From Bettongia penicillata ogilbyi (taxonomy: Eukaryota; Chordata; Mammalia; Diprotodontia; Potoroidae): DNA of 64,000 nt. The notes below the pieces were generated by a model. The model did not search any database. It saw nothing but the letters and a program-made list of their open reading frames with translations, and was not told the DNA's origin. Made by a program: the position numbers and the translations under genes. Below, one piece after another: positions 25,216 to 37,313 of the stretch. How positions within the stretch are numbered: position 1 is the first letter of the stretch; every line of letters starts with the position of its first letter. The stretch is from the NCBI GenBank assembly GCA_023548195.1, contig JAJHZJ010000008.1, positions 5,666,215 to 5,730,214 on the forward strand, given 5' to 3'.

Positions 25216-27002
25216 TCAACCATGTTCATTTCCGTGCTACTTTTTAGTGTGATTAGCCAACAAGACATTTTGGTTGACTCAAAATCAGGTGAGGGACAGT
25301 ACTTATATACTATGGATGTGATTGTCTGTGATTGGCTCTAACATATGTCTACAAAACTTTAAAATGTGGCTAATCTTAGCATTTTTCTGAATTCAATACA
25401 TATAATCTTATTTTCATTGTATTATTATATATACTGTATTATGTATATATGAACTTTAAACTAGATATATGTACATGTAAAATTACATATGTAAAATAGC
25501 TTTAATTATGTGTATGTATATGTATGACTTTAAATTTTTTAAATGATCCAATATTTAGATATATTGACACCCCTGACTCTCCATTGGTAAAGAAACATTA
25601 GCAGTGTTATATTCTTCCTGTTACACTCTTTGTGTGTCTATAGTGATCTTGGAAGCAGTTTTTACTTTCCTGTGTAAGCAAGTTAGATGAATGGGTCTTC
25701 TTTAAAAATGATCAATTCGGGAACTGCACAAGAGAATGATCAAGTAATGACTTGATTAGTTCTGTGTCCTCTTCAAGGACCAGGAAAGCTCCGCAAAAGA
25801 GATGGAGATGCGCTCTGTGGGAAATGTTTTGTGGAATTGGTTGTGACCTGTTCTCGTCTGTGAATTACAGACTGGCTTGACTTAGGTTTGTTGAACTGAA
25901 TTGATGCAACATTGGTAATGTGTGCTGAGGACAATGGAAGGAGCCACATAAAAAGCTGGAGGAAAATTTGTGGAAGGAAAGGAAACTTTCACCTGGAGTG
26001 GGGGTTGGGAAGTGGTGCTGGCAGGCAAAGGGGAGAGTCAGATAAGTGTTTTTGGAGGAGATGGTGTCTCAGCAGAGTTCTAAAGGGAGAGGAGTATCAG
26101 AGAGACAGTCAGCTACTCAACAAACATTTTTAAAGTGCTTACTGTCTGCCAGCCATGGTGCAAGTGAGGGAATACAAAAATAGGTAAAAGATAGTCTCTC
26201 CCCTGAAGGAGCTTATATATTCTAATGGGGGAGATGACAAGCAAAGAAATATGTACAAAGAAGCCGTACACAGGATGAGTAGGAAATAATGAAAAGTGGG
26301 AAGACAGTAGAATTAAGAAGAACTGGGAAAGGTTTCTTGTAAAAGATGGGATTTTACTTGGGACTTAAAGGAAGTCAGGGAAGCAAGGAGGTAGAGAGTG
26401 TATGTGGATGTTGGGTGTGTGGGAGATGGTCAGTCACCCCACAGAGATGGGTCAGAGCAGGATGGGATTGGAGAGCAATTAATATGGTCTTGCTGAGACT
26501 TAGATTACAGAAAGAGGAATAATGGGAAATAAAGCTGGAAAAGGAGTTGGGGGCCAGGTAGGATGAGTTTTACCAATAGCTGGCACTTAACTCATTTAAC
26601 CCATTTTAACTCACTTGGTGACAAATGTAAGATGAGAAAGCTTACATTGCAACCTCTGGGATTCGTAAAGGTTCTTGAATAGGGGAATGACACCATCAAG
26701 TCTGTGTCTTAGGAAAATTAATTCAGCAGTTCACTTAACTAGGTTTGTGACCCTGTGCAAGTCTCTTAACATCTCTGTGCCTCAGGTTCCACCTATGTAA
26801 AATAAGGGGCTGGACTTGATGGCTATTAAGGTCTCTTCTATCTCTAATTATATGATCCTGCGAGGGAAAGAGAATCAGTGAACCAAGTAACAAGCTTTAA
26901 TTAAGCGCTTCCTTTGTGCCCATACGTTGTTAAATTGGGATACGAAGAAAAGTAAGAAGAAATCTCTGCCCTAAAGGAGTGTGCATCCTTAGAAGATACT
27001 TT

Positions 27003-27737
27003 GTTATCGTTTCAGTCACATCTGTCTCTTTGTGACCACTCCTCCCTCTTTAAGGGTTTTCTTGGCAACGATACTGGAGTGGTTTGCCATTTACTTCTCT
27101 AGTTCATTTGACGGATGAGGTACTGAGTAACTTCCTGTGACACCAATGTGATACACGTAGCAGCTGCTATGAATATGCATACATATTTCCAGAGTGGATA
27201 CACAAAATATAATAAAGTCTCTTCCTCCAAAAAATAACCCAAAATATTTATTTGTAACGTCACTATTAGGATACCAGAAGGCAGTATTTAGCAAGGTACT
27301 GATCACCAACCCAGGGAGCACTGGTATCTTAAAACATTCTTTCTGTTAGGTCTCCCCACAAGCAAGTTCCCTTACGCAAGTTTCTCCCTCAGCTCTGTCC
27401 CTCTCAAGCTCTCTGCCACTCTCTCCATCTCTGCCCATGCTCTTCCCTCTCTAGCATTCTTTTCTTCTAGGCCTTCTTTTCTGTTACCATTCTTTTCCGT
27501 TAGGCTCCCCTCCTGCAATGGGCACTCAGGATGTATCACTGCTGTCAGCTGGACTAGAGCTCAAAGCAGGTCACATAGGTCTATTAATGGACAAGAAAGA
27601 TTTTCCTATTCCGCTAACATTACACTTGCCCAGGGCCACAGGCTAGTTAAGTATCTGAGACCAGATTTGAACTCATGAAGATGAATCTTCCTGATTGCAA
27701 GCCCAAGGCTCTATTTACTGTACCCCCTAGCTGCCAT
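27003..27737 (-). mobile_element. SINE with RTE tail, split by an LTR
   Basis: Tail half 27003-27130 (gatactggagtggtttgcca) and head half 27625-27737 (cttgcccagggccacaggct to accccctagctgcca) are separated by the LTR at 27136-27624. Confidence 0.8.
27136..27624. mobile_element. Solo LTR inserted in a SINE
   Basis: TGTGACACC...AACATTACA, 489 bp, flanked by cttcc (27131-27135) and cttgc (27625-27629). It interrupts a minus-strand SINE whose halves lie at 27003-27130 and 27625-27737. AATAAA-type signals occur on both strands, so orientation is unsure. Confidence 0.65.
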
Positions 27738-27915
27738 ATAAAATCCATCTTTTGGGCATATTCCAATAATACCAGCCCTGTACCAAGGGAGGGATAGAAA
27801 GGACAGAATGTCCAATCAGTCAGCCAGTCAATAAATATTGACAAGGAAAAACATAAGAAAGAATGTTAGCTTATCAGTTGGCACTGGAGCTGAAGAATAT
27901 TGAGGTTACAGATTA

Positions 27916-28115
27916 GAAAGTCAGAGAATGTTTCAGATGACACCTTAGAGTTCATCTTAGTGCAATACACCCCCACCCCTAGTTTGACAGATGGGAACAC
28001 TCAAGCCTAGAAAAATTAAGTAATTTCCTTGAAGTGTTAGAAAGCTCATTATTGACAGACCGCAGATGACAACACTGGTCTGATTCCCAGCACTCTTTTT
28101 ATGAAACACTGCCTC
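27916..28115 (-). mobile_element. MIR-like SINE, old
   Basis: cagatgggaacactcaagcc, attaagtaatttccttgaag. Similar minus copies: 4710-4790, 14690-14800, 16365-16545, 40200-40345 and 57400-57565. Confidence 0.55.
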
Positions 28116-28435
28116 CAAAAACTTACTATTTTGAAATTCTTACCTGTGATATCCAGGAAAGAAACGATTTCTTAGGAAGTGCCCATGTTTAACTTAGAGT
28201 ATACAGTTGTCTTTTTTTAACTTTATTTTAACCTCTTTGATCTCCTATTCTGGTTTTATGAATAGCAGTGATCCCAAGTACCCTGTGGTTGAGGGTCTTC
28301 AACAAGGTTCTAGAGATGACATTTGTACAATATTCAAATACCCTATGTGATTTGTAACTTACATAACATCAGCTAAAAGTGCTAAGGTCCTTTCCTTGCT
28401 AGTCAACCTTTCTGTCTTTTCTTCCCTTAAATCAG

Positions 28436-28506
28436 GTATCAAATTGTAGTAGAAATAATTCAAGCAACAACCATAAGCAGCTTCCCCCAGCTGAAGAGGC
28501 ACAAAG
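28436..28506 (+). CDS. Internal exon A of an unidentified multi-exon gene (71 bp)
   Basis: The sequence shows a pyrimidine-rich acceptor ending in aaatcag at 28435 and a donor AAAG|gtaaga at 28506/28507. The exon is 71 bp: one base finishing a codon, 23 codons, and one overhanging base G. In that frame it reads from YQIVVEIIQATTISS to FPQLKRHK with no stop. The overhanging G joins the first two bases of exon B (60222) to give a glycine codon, so the two exons are phase compatible. A second frame is also open over these 71 bp, so the phase match to exon B is what decides the frame. The short hydrophobic stretch looks like a beta strand followed by a basic segment. I do not recognise the family. 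The alternative is a chance splice-site pair, made less likely by the phase match. Confidence 0.6.
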
Positions 28507-28519
28507 GTAAGATTATTTT

Positions 28520-29380
28520 AATACACACATTTTAACATGATATTACAGTGACATAATATTTTAAGAAAGTCTACATCTCAAAGGCTCTGGTTTGAACCAT
28601 CAGAAGTTGACAGCCAAATGACCTGTGGTATGACAACTCTGCTTTCCTTACATTTCAGAGGATTAGGTTCATACCCTTCCGAAGGGCATTTCAAATTCCA
28701 GCCTCCATGGTCTGAGAATGCAATAAGCTGAAGCGTATCCAAGCCTCCTGTGATTGCCCAGTTAACCTCAGGCTGTTTTCATTCTCTCCACTCATGATTC
28801 TGTTGGCTGAAAACATGGGGCATGTCTTTTGAAAAAGTTATCAGTGTCTTCCCTCCCTCCAAATGGGAAAATTTGCATGGGTGCCCCCATGGGCAAAGAA
28901 CATGCATCAGCTGGCTTTACAACTGGAAATGTGGAGACTAGTTGTCCCAAGGCTACCTGCACCTCATGTGCACATCATGTACTCTCTGCCCCAGTTTAGA
29001 ACAGTCCTACTATTTCTTTAGGCTATTATTTTCTTTTTTGGGTTTTGTTCTTCTATGACTAATATGTCTTATTATTGAAATGCTTATTAATTTGATTCAT
29101 TCATGTGCTGTTTGCTGAAATAAGGAAGCTGCCAGGACATTCTTGATACCTTATGAGAACACTGGAACAGAATAATTGAAAATCCCAGGGTATCTGGTCA
29201 CTTCATGTCCTGCCTCTCACACTCATGGCTGTGTGAAGATAAGTCACCTGGCCCAGGGTTTACAAGTCTGGAAAGCAAAAGGCCAGAATTAGAGTGGGGT
29301 GGGCTTGATTATAGTTATACAAATCATTAATTGAATAAATATTATCAGGTTTTTTTTCCTGTCTTCTTCTGTAAGGGGAT
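28520..29380. other. Unique intronic sequence downstream of exon A
   Basis: High-complexity sequence with no repeat family recognised and no convincing exon. Regulatory content cannot be judged without comparison. Confidence 0.4.
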
Positions 29381-29387
29381 TAAGACT

Positions 29388-29560
29388 TGGGCTTAAGAAG
29401 CCTTGAGTTCAAATCCAGCCTTAGACGTTTACTTGGACTCAGTTTCTTTATTTGTAAAGTGGGGATAATAACAATACAGGGTTGTTGTAAGGATCAAATG
29501 AAAATATATGTAAAATACTTTGCAAACCTTACAGAGCTATAAATTTATGTCTGTGATTCT
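29388..29560 (+). mobile_element. MIR-like SINE
   Basis: cttgagttcaaatccagcct, gggttgttgtaaggatcaaa, actttgcaaaccttacagag. Confidence 0.75.
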
Positions 29561-29604
29561 ATTATTATTTCTTTTCTTTTTGCCTCAGTTTTTAATTTTT
29601 GTTA

Positions 29605-29860
29605 TTGGTAATGGGGTTCAGTCGTGTTGACTCTTCGTGACTCCATTTGGAGTGTTCTTGACACAGCTACTAAAGTGGCTTGCCATTTCCTTCTCCAACT
29701 CATTTTACAGGAGAGGAACTGAGGCAGTTAGGGTTAAGTGACTTGCCCAGGGTCACACAGCTAGTAAGTCTGAGGCTAGATTTAAGTTCAGGAAGATGAG
29801 TCTTCCTGACTCCAGACCCAGTATTCTGTACCACACTGTACCACCCAGCTAGCTGTCTCC
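29605..29860 (-). mobile_element. SINE with RTE tail, full length
   Basis: gttgactcttcgtgactcca through acttgcccagggtcacacag to ccacccagctagctgtc. Confidence 0.9.
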
Positions 29861-29869
29861 TCTCACATT

Positions 29870-30940
29870 TTAGTTCTGGGTTATGATTTTTTTCCAGATT
29901 ATAGAACACATTCTTTTGTACAACTTTAGTGGGAGAAAAAAAACAACCCACATGTGACTATCTTCGGGCCCTGATTATCGATGAGCCTATGAAATGAACA
30001 AAGAGGTAATTGTGTTTAATGTCTCTGGAGAGCTTTGTCAATTTCATTACTACTATTAGCTCACAGGAAATTTATCCATACTTCAGTTTTTCTGGTTTGA
30101 AGGAAAATTTTCCTCAGAGTACAAATTGTGCAAACTTAACTTCTTTTAACAGTAAAATTTTCTATTTGTCTTGTGCCTAGCACAGGAAGTATTTGAATTG
30201 AGTTGAACTGAGATTATGGGACTAGCTTGTCTTTCTTTCAAGATACAATTTCTGATTTCTTCCCAATATCTCCACTGACATGAGCAGGTCAAGGGGCTAA
30301 AAGGAGGGATCACTGATGGATGGTTCATATGCCCCATTGGTATCTATGTGAAGTCAAGAGAAAGGCACCATCTTTGTGGTGGGTTTACAGGAGGACATGG
30401 ATGAGTTTCACAGCTTGGGTAGGCATGGACGGGTGGGGGAGGTTTCCTTTGCTGGAGGAAGCTCACTGATCTGTCAAAGCAGCCCACCCCCATTCTAGCT
30501 GTAAGTTCTCAGAAATGCTCTTTGTAAACCAGCCCCCACTTCTTTTAGCTAACACATCGGTACACAAGTTGCTTACTGGGGTGGTATTTCTGGCCTGCGA
30601 ATAGAGTGAGGGGTTGTGTAAGGATCCTCTGAATACCCTTGTATACTAACTTTGAATAACCTTGAATAGTTGCCTCTTCTGTTTTCTTATACTTTTAGTT
30701 TAAGAAGCTAATGTATTTCAAGTATAATTCCTTTTATGTGTGGTGGCAATGCATCTACAATTAACCCTCATAGGTTGCCTGATGATCAGAAGTGCCCAGG
30801 ACTACCCAGATAGTAGGTGCCTCCAGATTTTCCTGATAACAAATTCAGTAGAATTGAGTATGCCAAATTGTCTTGGACAATATCCTAACAAAACACACTA
30901 TTAAAGTTAATTTTATTTTAATTTACATGCTTGGATTTTG
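29870..30940. other. Unique intronic sequence
   Basis: No repeat or coding feature recognised; a 63-codon minus frame at 30146-30337 looks incidental. Confidence 0.35.
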
Positions 30941-30942
30941 TT

Positions 30943-31170
30943 GTAGTTTTTCACTTGTTTCAGTTGAGTCTGGCTCTCCATGATCCCATTTGGGGTTTTC
31001 TTGACACAGATGCTGGAGTGGTTTCTTTCTCCAGCTCTTGTGAAAGATGAGAAAACTGAGGCAGAGCTAAGTGACTTGCCCAGAGTCACACAGATAGTGA
31101 GTGTCTGAGGTCAGATTTAAACTCAGATCTTCCTGACTCTCTCTATTCACTATGACACCTAGCTGGCCAT
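30943..31170 (-). mobile_element. SINE with RTE tail
   Basis: gatcccatttggggttttct, gatgagaaaactgaggcaga, ctatgacacctagctggcc. Confidence 0.85.
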
Positions 31171-31669
31171 GCTTGGGTAGTCTCTCTATAATTTAACTTG
31201 CAAATTTATTCAAACTGTGTACTTTAGGGCATCCTCCGATTAACTGAAAATAACTTATTTGCCTTAATTTAAGAGATTCTGGTTTTAAGTATGATTTAAA
31301 ACTGTACTTCATCATACTACATTAAGTTTACAGTGTTACTTTGCAGCTTTTTAAAATAAAAGTCCTCAAAATTCCCATTTATGGTAGGTCATAAGAGTAC
31401 ATTACAAGTGACTACATGACTTTTCCCAAGTCCGGTCTAATTTTGGTGCTGTTAGACTTTTCTAAATTAATCCGCTGTAGAAATTAGAGTGAGAAATAAA
31501 ACTCCATCAAAATGGATGGGAAGCTGAAACCATGTAATTAGTTATAGTTGAGCTGGTAACCACAAAAATGCCATGTACCAAGAGATAAATGCTGTTCATT
31601 CAACAAGTATTTATTAAGGTCTAGATATTTGCAATGCCCTTTTCTATGCACAGGCAAATTATTTTAATG

Positions 31670-33120
31670 CTTTAATATCTTTCCGTAAAAGGACTAAAAT
31701 TTCATTGGTGTGCACACTCATTGAACCTACGCAGATGGCCAGCATTGCACTAGCAGTACTTGGGAGTTGCTGGAGGGGCTACAAAGATACGTATGGCAGT
31801 GTGTATGTGTGGTTTCATGTAGTTAATCCAAGAGGAAAACAAACTGCTCCCACTAAGAAACTGGATCCCCACCTTCTTAGGAGTGGGTGAACCCATTTTT
31901 TCTCTATTACTTTCTTGGGAAGGTAGATGACATTTCCTAAGTCATAGAATGGAGCTGGTTCCTTTTTCATTAGGGCACCAAGAGGGGAGTAAACTTGACT
32001 CCCTCTCCCTCCCTCCTTCTTCTTTTCTTTCTCTCTCCTCTTAGCTCTCGGCCTGCATCTCCAATTATTTGCTATAAATCTCAAAATTGAATTTTCTAGT
32101 AACTTCAGATTCAAATGAACTAATGATCTTCTCCTTTTGTGGTCCCTCTCTGGCTTCCTGATTTCTGTTAAAATCAATTCTATTTGAATTGTCAAAGTCA
32201 TCTTATTCCTGAATATATCCATTCTACCATTTGATAAGTCCTGCAGATGCTAACATTTGTGATGTCTATCCCATCATTTTCTCTGTTCATAATATTGTTC
32301 AAAATAGCTATCAAGTATCACAGACAGAATCTGAACTCATGTCAGGTGTCATGTCCATGTTATGACTCCAAACCAAATGCTTCTACAAATTTTTCTTGAC
32401 AGAAATTACCTAAACTAACTTATAATATTATCCATCCTTGTTTCTTAAAAATTAATTTTACATGTTCACTTAGCACAAATTTTGTTAAAAAATGTTCAGT
32501 GTTAAAAAAAACCCATAAAAATCACAAACCAAGTTGAATCATGAGTACATGCAGACTTAAATAAAAATAGGAATAATTTAAAAACAAAAACAGAAAATGT
32601 GAGTTGTCTTAGCATAATGAGGGCAGACAGACCTCTGGGAAAGGGCAAGCGAGGCAAAGGTCGCTGGGTATTTTCCACTCAATATTAATTTTCCTGTGAA
32701 GCTCAGATGCCCGTAACAGTCCAGTATATTACAAGAGTGTGTGCTTGGGGACATACTTTTGGAGATCCACATTGAGCTTTTACTCCAGTCAACGACGTGC
32801 CATGCTGTTGCTTATTTGGGTTTGTTTTTTTTTTCAATCAAAAGTTGGTTTAAGGCATAGTTACCATATTTATCCAATTTTATATGACTTGTGACTGAAA
32901 AAAAAGCTGATATGTTAGGTAATACTTTGGGGATCAGAACAAACCTTGAAGCCTAGAACACTGGGCCAACTCAAAAATGAAAATGTAACTGTAAAATGTA
33001 AAATCCAACCTATGGGTCAAAAAAAAAATCAACTGCACAATAGTTCGTGATAAAAAGAGGGTTTTAATGGACTACAAGCTTAAACTGAGTCAGTTGTGTG
33101 ACCTGGGACATGAAAAAACT
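31670..33120. other. Unique intronic sequence
   Basis: Includes a 135-codon minus frame (31815-32222) rich in K, R and E that reflects a pyrimidine-rich + strand at 32000-32040; no motif, so not called as a gene. Confidence 0.35.
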
Positions 33121-33127
33121 AAAGTAA

Positions 33128-33372
33128 ACTGTTTGTTGAGTCATTTCAGTCATGTCTATGACCCCGTTTGAGTTTTCTTGTCACAGATACTGAAACGATT
33201 TGCCATTTCCTTCTCCAGCTCATTTGACAGATGAGGAAACTGAGGCAAACAGGGTGAACTGACTTGCCCCGGGTCACACAGCTAAGTGTCTGAGGCCAGA
33301 CATGAACTCAGGAAGATGAGTCTTTCTGACTCCAGGTTGCGCTCTTTCCACTTTAGCAACACCATCTGCCCA
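33128..33372 (-). mobile_element. SINE with RTE tail, full length
   Basis: tgagtcatttcagtcatgtc to caacaccatctgccc. Confidence 0.9.
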
Positions 33373-33410
33373 TTTATGCAACATAAAAAAAAATCAAAAC
33401 AAACTTTGCA

Positions 33411-33500
33411 ACAAACAACTGATGTGCACTCTAATTCCAAATAATAGGGATGATAAATTACAAAATGTAGTTTATTGATAATTGGCAGGGGAGAGGAAAT
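33411..33500. repeat. Repeated segment, copy 1 (pair with 34721-34806)
   Basis: Shares aactgatgtgcactctaa, aatagggatgataaa and ggcaggggagag.aaa with 34721-34806, clearly diverged. Confidence 0.7.
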
Positions 33501-33708
33501 TAGAAAGTTTATTAAATATAAAAGAAAACTAACAATAGTTACCTCATGGGGGTGCTGGGAGGATCAAATGATACTCTATGTAAGTTGTATGAGCTATTGT
33601 ATGTAAATCCCTTTCCAATCCTTAGAAAATATTATTATTATAACCAGTTATCATTATTAGTGTCTAGAAAGCAAGGTAGACATTACCCCAGTTGTACTCT
33701 GCCATAGG

Positions 33709-33955
33709 GTAATGAGGTGGTGCAGTGTATAGAATACTGGGTCAGGAGTCAATAAGACTGGAGTTCAAATCTAACCTCAGAAACTTACTAATTGTGGGGC
33801 CCTAGACAAGTCACTTAACCCTGTTTGCCTCAGTTTCCTCATCTGTCAAATAAGCTAGAGAAGAAAATGGCAAACCACTCCAGTGCCTTTGCCAAGAAAA
33901 CCCCAAATGGGGTCACCAAGTATCAGATATGTAATGTAATGAATGAGTAACAACA
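33709..33955 (+). mobile_element. SINE with RTE tail
   Basis: gaggtggtgcagtgtataga, gtgcctttgccaagaaaacc, to gagtaacaacaaa. Confidence 0.85.
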
Positions 33956-34000
33956 AAGCTCTGCCCTAGCTAGAGACCACATTCCAAGTCTTATGTTTAT

Positions 34001-34135
34001 ATGAGCTTAAGAAGGAAATGACGAACCATTCTGGTATCTTTGCCAAGAAAACCTTAAATGGGCTCCCAAAGAGTTGAACGCAACTAAAAAATGACTTACC
34101 AACAGAATGCTTCTAGCCATTGGATGAAATGAAAT
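34001..34135 (+). repeat. 135-bp near-identical duplication, copy 1
   Basis: Begins atgagcttaagaaggaaatg (SINE tail) and runs 3' of the SINE through gaatgcttctagccattgga. Differs from 35924-36058 at two positions. Confidence 0.9.
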
Positions 34136-34139
34136 ACCA

Positions 34140-34600
34140 CATTTTAGGATCCATAATTAATAGCTTGGAACATATCCAACAGAGAGCAGCCAGGGTAACG
34201 AGGGGTCTGAAAATTATGCATTATGAAAATTTGTTAAAGGAACTGGGTCTCTCTAGCCTGGAGAAAAGGTACATGATAACTATCTTCAGGTATTGAGAGG
34301 GCTGTCATGTGGGATAAGGATTGGGTTTATTTTTGGTCAGAGGTGCAGAAATTGGAAAAAGAATGGAGCTTGGTGTAAGAAATCTACACCTAAGAACTAG
34401 AGCTGTCCAAAAGTGTAACAGGATGCCACAGGAGGCAGTCCATTCCCCATCACAATGTCTTTAAATAGAGCTTGAACGATCATCATTTGGGACTCATTTA
34501 GAATGAATTCTCTGGCAGGTAGGTGTTATATTTGCTGACCTCTAAGGATCATTTCTCATTTGAGACACTATGTTTCTAAGATCTCATGCAAAATTCATTT
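34140..34600 (+). mobile_element. CR1/L3 LINE 3' fragment
   Basis: catatccaacagagagcagc, aactgggtctctctagcctg and gagaaaaggta follow the CR1/L3 3' pattern. Confidence 0.6.
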
Positions 34601-34720
34601 CTGACTAAGGAAAACTCACATCTTACTGTGTGTTTATTGTCTATTTTTTTAATTACACGTACCATTATAATTCAAACTCATTTATATGTAAATTTATATG
34701 TAATTTTAAAAGCCTCTTCA

Positions 34721-34806
34721 ATAAACAGCTGATGTGCACTCTAAACAATAGGGATGATAAACTGTAAAATACATTTTTCATAGGTGATTGTCAGGGGAGA
34801 GAAAAT
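34721..34806. repeat. Repeated segment, copy 2
   Basis: See 33411-33500; may be a local duplication or a dispersed repeat. Confidence 0.7.
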
Positions 34807-35129
34807 TTTGAAAAAAAAGGCAATTAGCTAAGAAACATTTTCCTAGCCTTTTAGAATCAAAATATTTTCTACCTTAAAAGAATAAACTTATTTGAATCAA
34901 TTTTTTTTCTCCCAAGTTTTCTATCTCTTCTTTAGTATTTCAAAGACATGCTACATTGAGAGGCAACATCTTATAGTGAGAAAGACCCTGATTAGATTTA
35001 AGACTCAGAAGTCGATGGTTTTAGTTCCGGTGTGGGGGCAGGAATGTTTTTGGTTAAAATCAGTGCTGAGTTTCCCTTTATCCAAGTGTGTTCATTATCT
35101 TTCCTTTTATAGAACATACAGCTATTTAC

Positions 35130-35255
35130 ATCTACGCATACATACACACACATGTGGGTGTATGTGTATATGTGTATGTGTGTATATATGTTTAGAGAAG
35201 TAGGATGGCATAAATGAAAGGGAGTACACACACATGTACACACACACATATATGC
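35130..35255. repeat. CA/TG-rich imperfect microsatellite
   Basis: catacacacacatgtgggtg, gtatatgtgtatgtgtgtat and acacacatgtacacacacac can form cruciform-like pairing. Confidence 0.8.
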
Positions 35256-35629
35256 AATTTTGGAATCGTCAGCACAGATACGATCGTTGAGCATTACCAA
35301 GCAAGCTACGTATCTGCCATCAGAGGACCAACCTAGCTAAGTTGGGGCATCTCATCATCAGGAGGGTCTCATTCATCATCAGTGAATAACTTTTTGGTCA
35401 TGGCAACTTTTATCTTTTGGATTGGATCTGTGATTTCATTGGCATGGAATAGGGAGGCAGACTTGGAGTCAGGGAAAAAAGAGTTTAAGTTCTGTATCTG
35501 ATATATGCTGAGTAATCTTATAAAGGTTTAAGAATATAAACTCTTAGCTCACTTAAAGGAAGTAGTAAAATCTCTAGCTCTGGTTACTTTGTTGATAAGA
35601 ACATGGCTATATGTCAAGTTACTTACCAT

Positions 35630-35757
35630 TTTAGAAAACGGGAAGGAGAGAAAGTGAGGGAGAAAAATTTAGAACTCAAAACCTTATAAAAATGAATGCT
35701 AAAAATTATCTTCAAATAACTGGGAAGAAAATAAAATACTATAAAATAGAAAAAAAG
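35630..35757 (+). mobile_element. L1 3' UTR tail, sense
   Basis: The purine-rich stretch and aatttagaactcaaaac..aatgaatgctaaaaatt match the L1 tail at 6955, ending in aaataaaatact and A-rich DNA. Confidence 0.7.
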
Positions 35758-35819
35758 TTGGCTATTTAATTATCAGTCAGTCAAGGTCATTGGACAGCTG
35801 AATCAAGTTGGGATTCCAA

Positions 35820-36058
35820 GATTTAATCAATATTCATCAGAGGATGGAGTACCAGACCTGGAGACAGCTCTAGCTGTGTGACCCATGGCAAGTCATTTAA
35901 CCCTTTTGCCTCTGTTTCCTCAAATGAGCTTAAGAAGGAAATGACGAACCATTCTGGTATCTTTGCCAAGAAAACCTTAAATGGGCTCCCAGAGAGTTGA
36001 ACACAACTAAAAAATGACTTACCAACAGAATGCTTCTAGCCATTGGATGAAATGAAAT
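35820..36058 (+). mobile_element. SINE with RTE tail; its 3' half is duplication copy 2
   Basis: SINE body (gagacagctctagctgtgtg) leads into 35924-36058, the second copy of the 135-bp block. Confidence 0.8.
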
Positions 36059-36059
36059 G

Positions 36060-37130
36060 ATGCTACGTGAAAAGTACATTGAAGTTGGCTGAAGAAATCC
36101 AGTCATTCCCTGTGGGTGTTGTGTATAAAATACACATGCCAGTTCAGACTTAGGCTTAAGGCAAGGAATTGCTTGGAGGCGAAAAGCTTCCATTTCCTCC
36201 TCTCTACCTCCCCTGGCCTCCTTGACCAAAGGAAGACCTTGCAAACTTCCAGAACTTTGAAGGATTTGCACTTCTTATCCTCTTTCTCCCAGTGTCCCTG
36301 GAACAACTCATGCCAGTGTCTGCTAGGCAACTTCAGCCCAGAAAAAAGCTAAGAGGGCTTCACAAAGAAAAGAATTTATTGCAAAAGGACTTCTAGGAGG
36401 TGTGAATTACCCTCTTTGACAAATATGTCCTAAATTCAAGCCCATGTTCCCCTGGACTTTGTGCTTTGGGCATGTTTGTATCATCTATTCTTACTCCCTT
36501 TGTTTATTACCCATTTCCAAAAGCTAAATCTGTCTGCTAATTGATAATCAGTGGGGAATGCACATCTCTGGGGTCTTGTGAACTACAGTATACCCTGTAA
36601 CTTTCCTATTACCAGCTGCTGACAGACCATCTGGTGTTTCTTAATCTTAGCAGGCCCTGCTGATTCAAAGATTTTCAAAGGGTAAGGTAGTATCTCTGAG
36701 AGTAGTGGTACAGTTCAAGATTACAAGGACTAGTCTTAAGACCTTTCTGAGTTCTCAATTTACCTGAATCTCAGATTTTTCTGATACTTTGATACCTTTA
36801 ACAAGCCTGCTGAAAATATCATCATGCTGCTGTGTAACCGCTTCATTCATCTGAAGACCAGTTACAAGAATGTGTGGGAGTCTTTTCTTTAATGTCCCAC
36901 ATGGATGGTGGTGCCTGTCTCAGAGCCAGATCTCCTGGCCCCATTCAATGGGATGCAGTCCAGTCTGGTGAATGAATTTTCAACCTGTAAATTGAGTAAA
37001 AATGTTGAGGTCATAGCCATTAAGGCAGATGCTTTATCCTGATCAGATTTGCTGGCTACCTGTTACTATCTCAGTGCATATTTCAGATTCCACTCTGTTC
37101 CTATGGCCAAGAGACTGTCAATCAGCCATA
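36060..37130. other. Unique intronic sequence
   Basis: High complexity, no repeat recognised. Short open frames on both strands at 36100-36350 have no recognisable motif. Confidence 0.35.
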
Positions 37131-37179
37131 GTTTCAGGACACCATGATTTACTCTCCACAACCCAGCTATTTTTATCTG

Positions 37180-37313
37180 CAGTTTGCATTTGAGGAAACT
37201 GAGGCAAACAGACATACACAGCCATTCTGTTTTTGAAGCTGTGGATATGAACTCAGGTATTCCTGGCCCTAGGGGTCCAACACTCTACCCACTGGGCCAC
37301 CCAGTTGTTGTCC
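37180..37313 (-). mobile_element. SINE 5' half
   Basis: gcatttgaggaaactgaggc to actgggccacccagttgt. Confidence 0.75.

Noticed and set aside
31815..32222. 135-codon minus-strand frame
   Set aside because: No motif; its K/R/E richness comes from a pyrimidine-rich + strand; no splice-site context.
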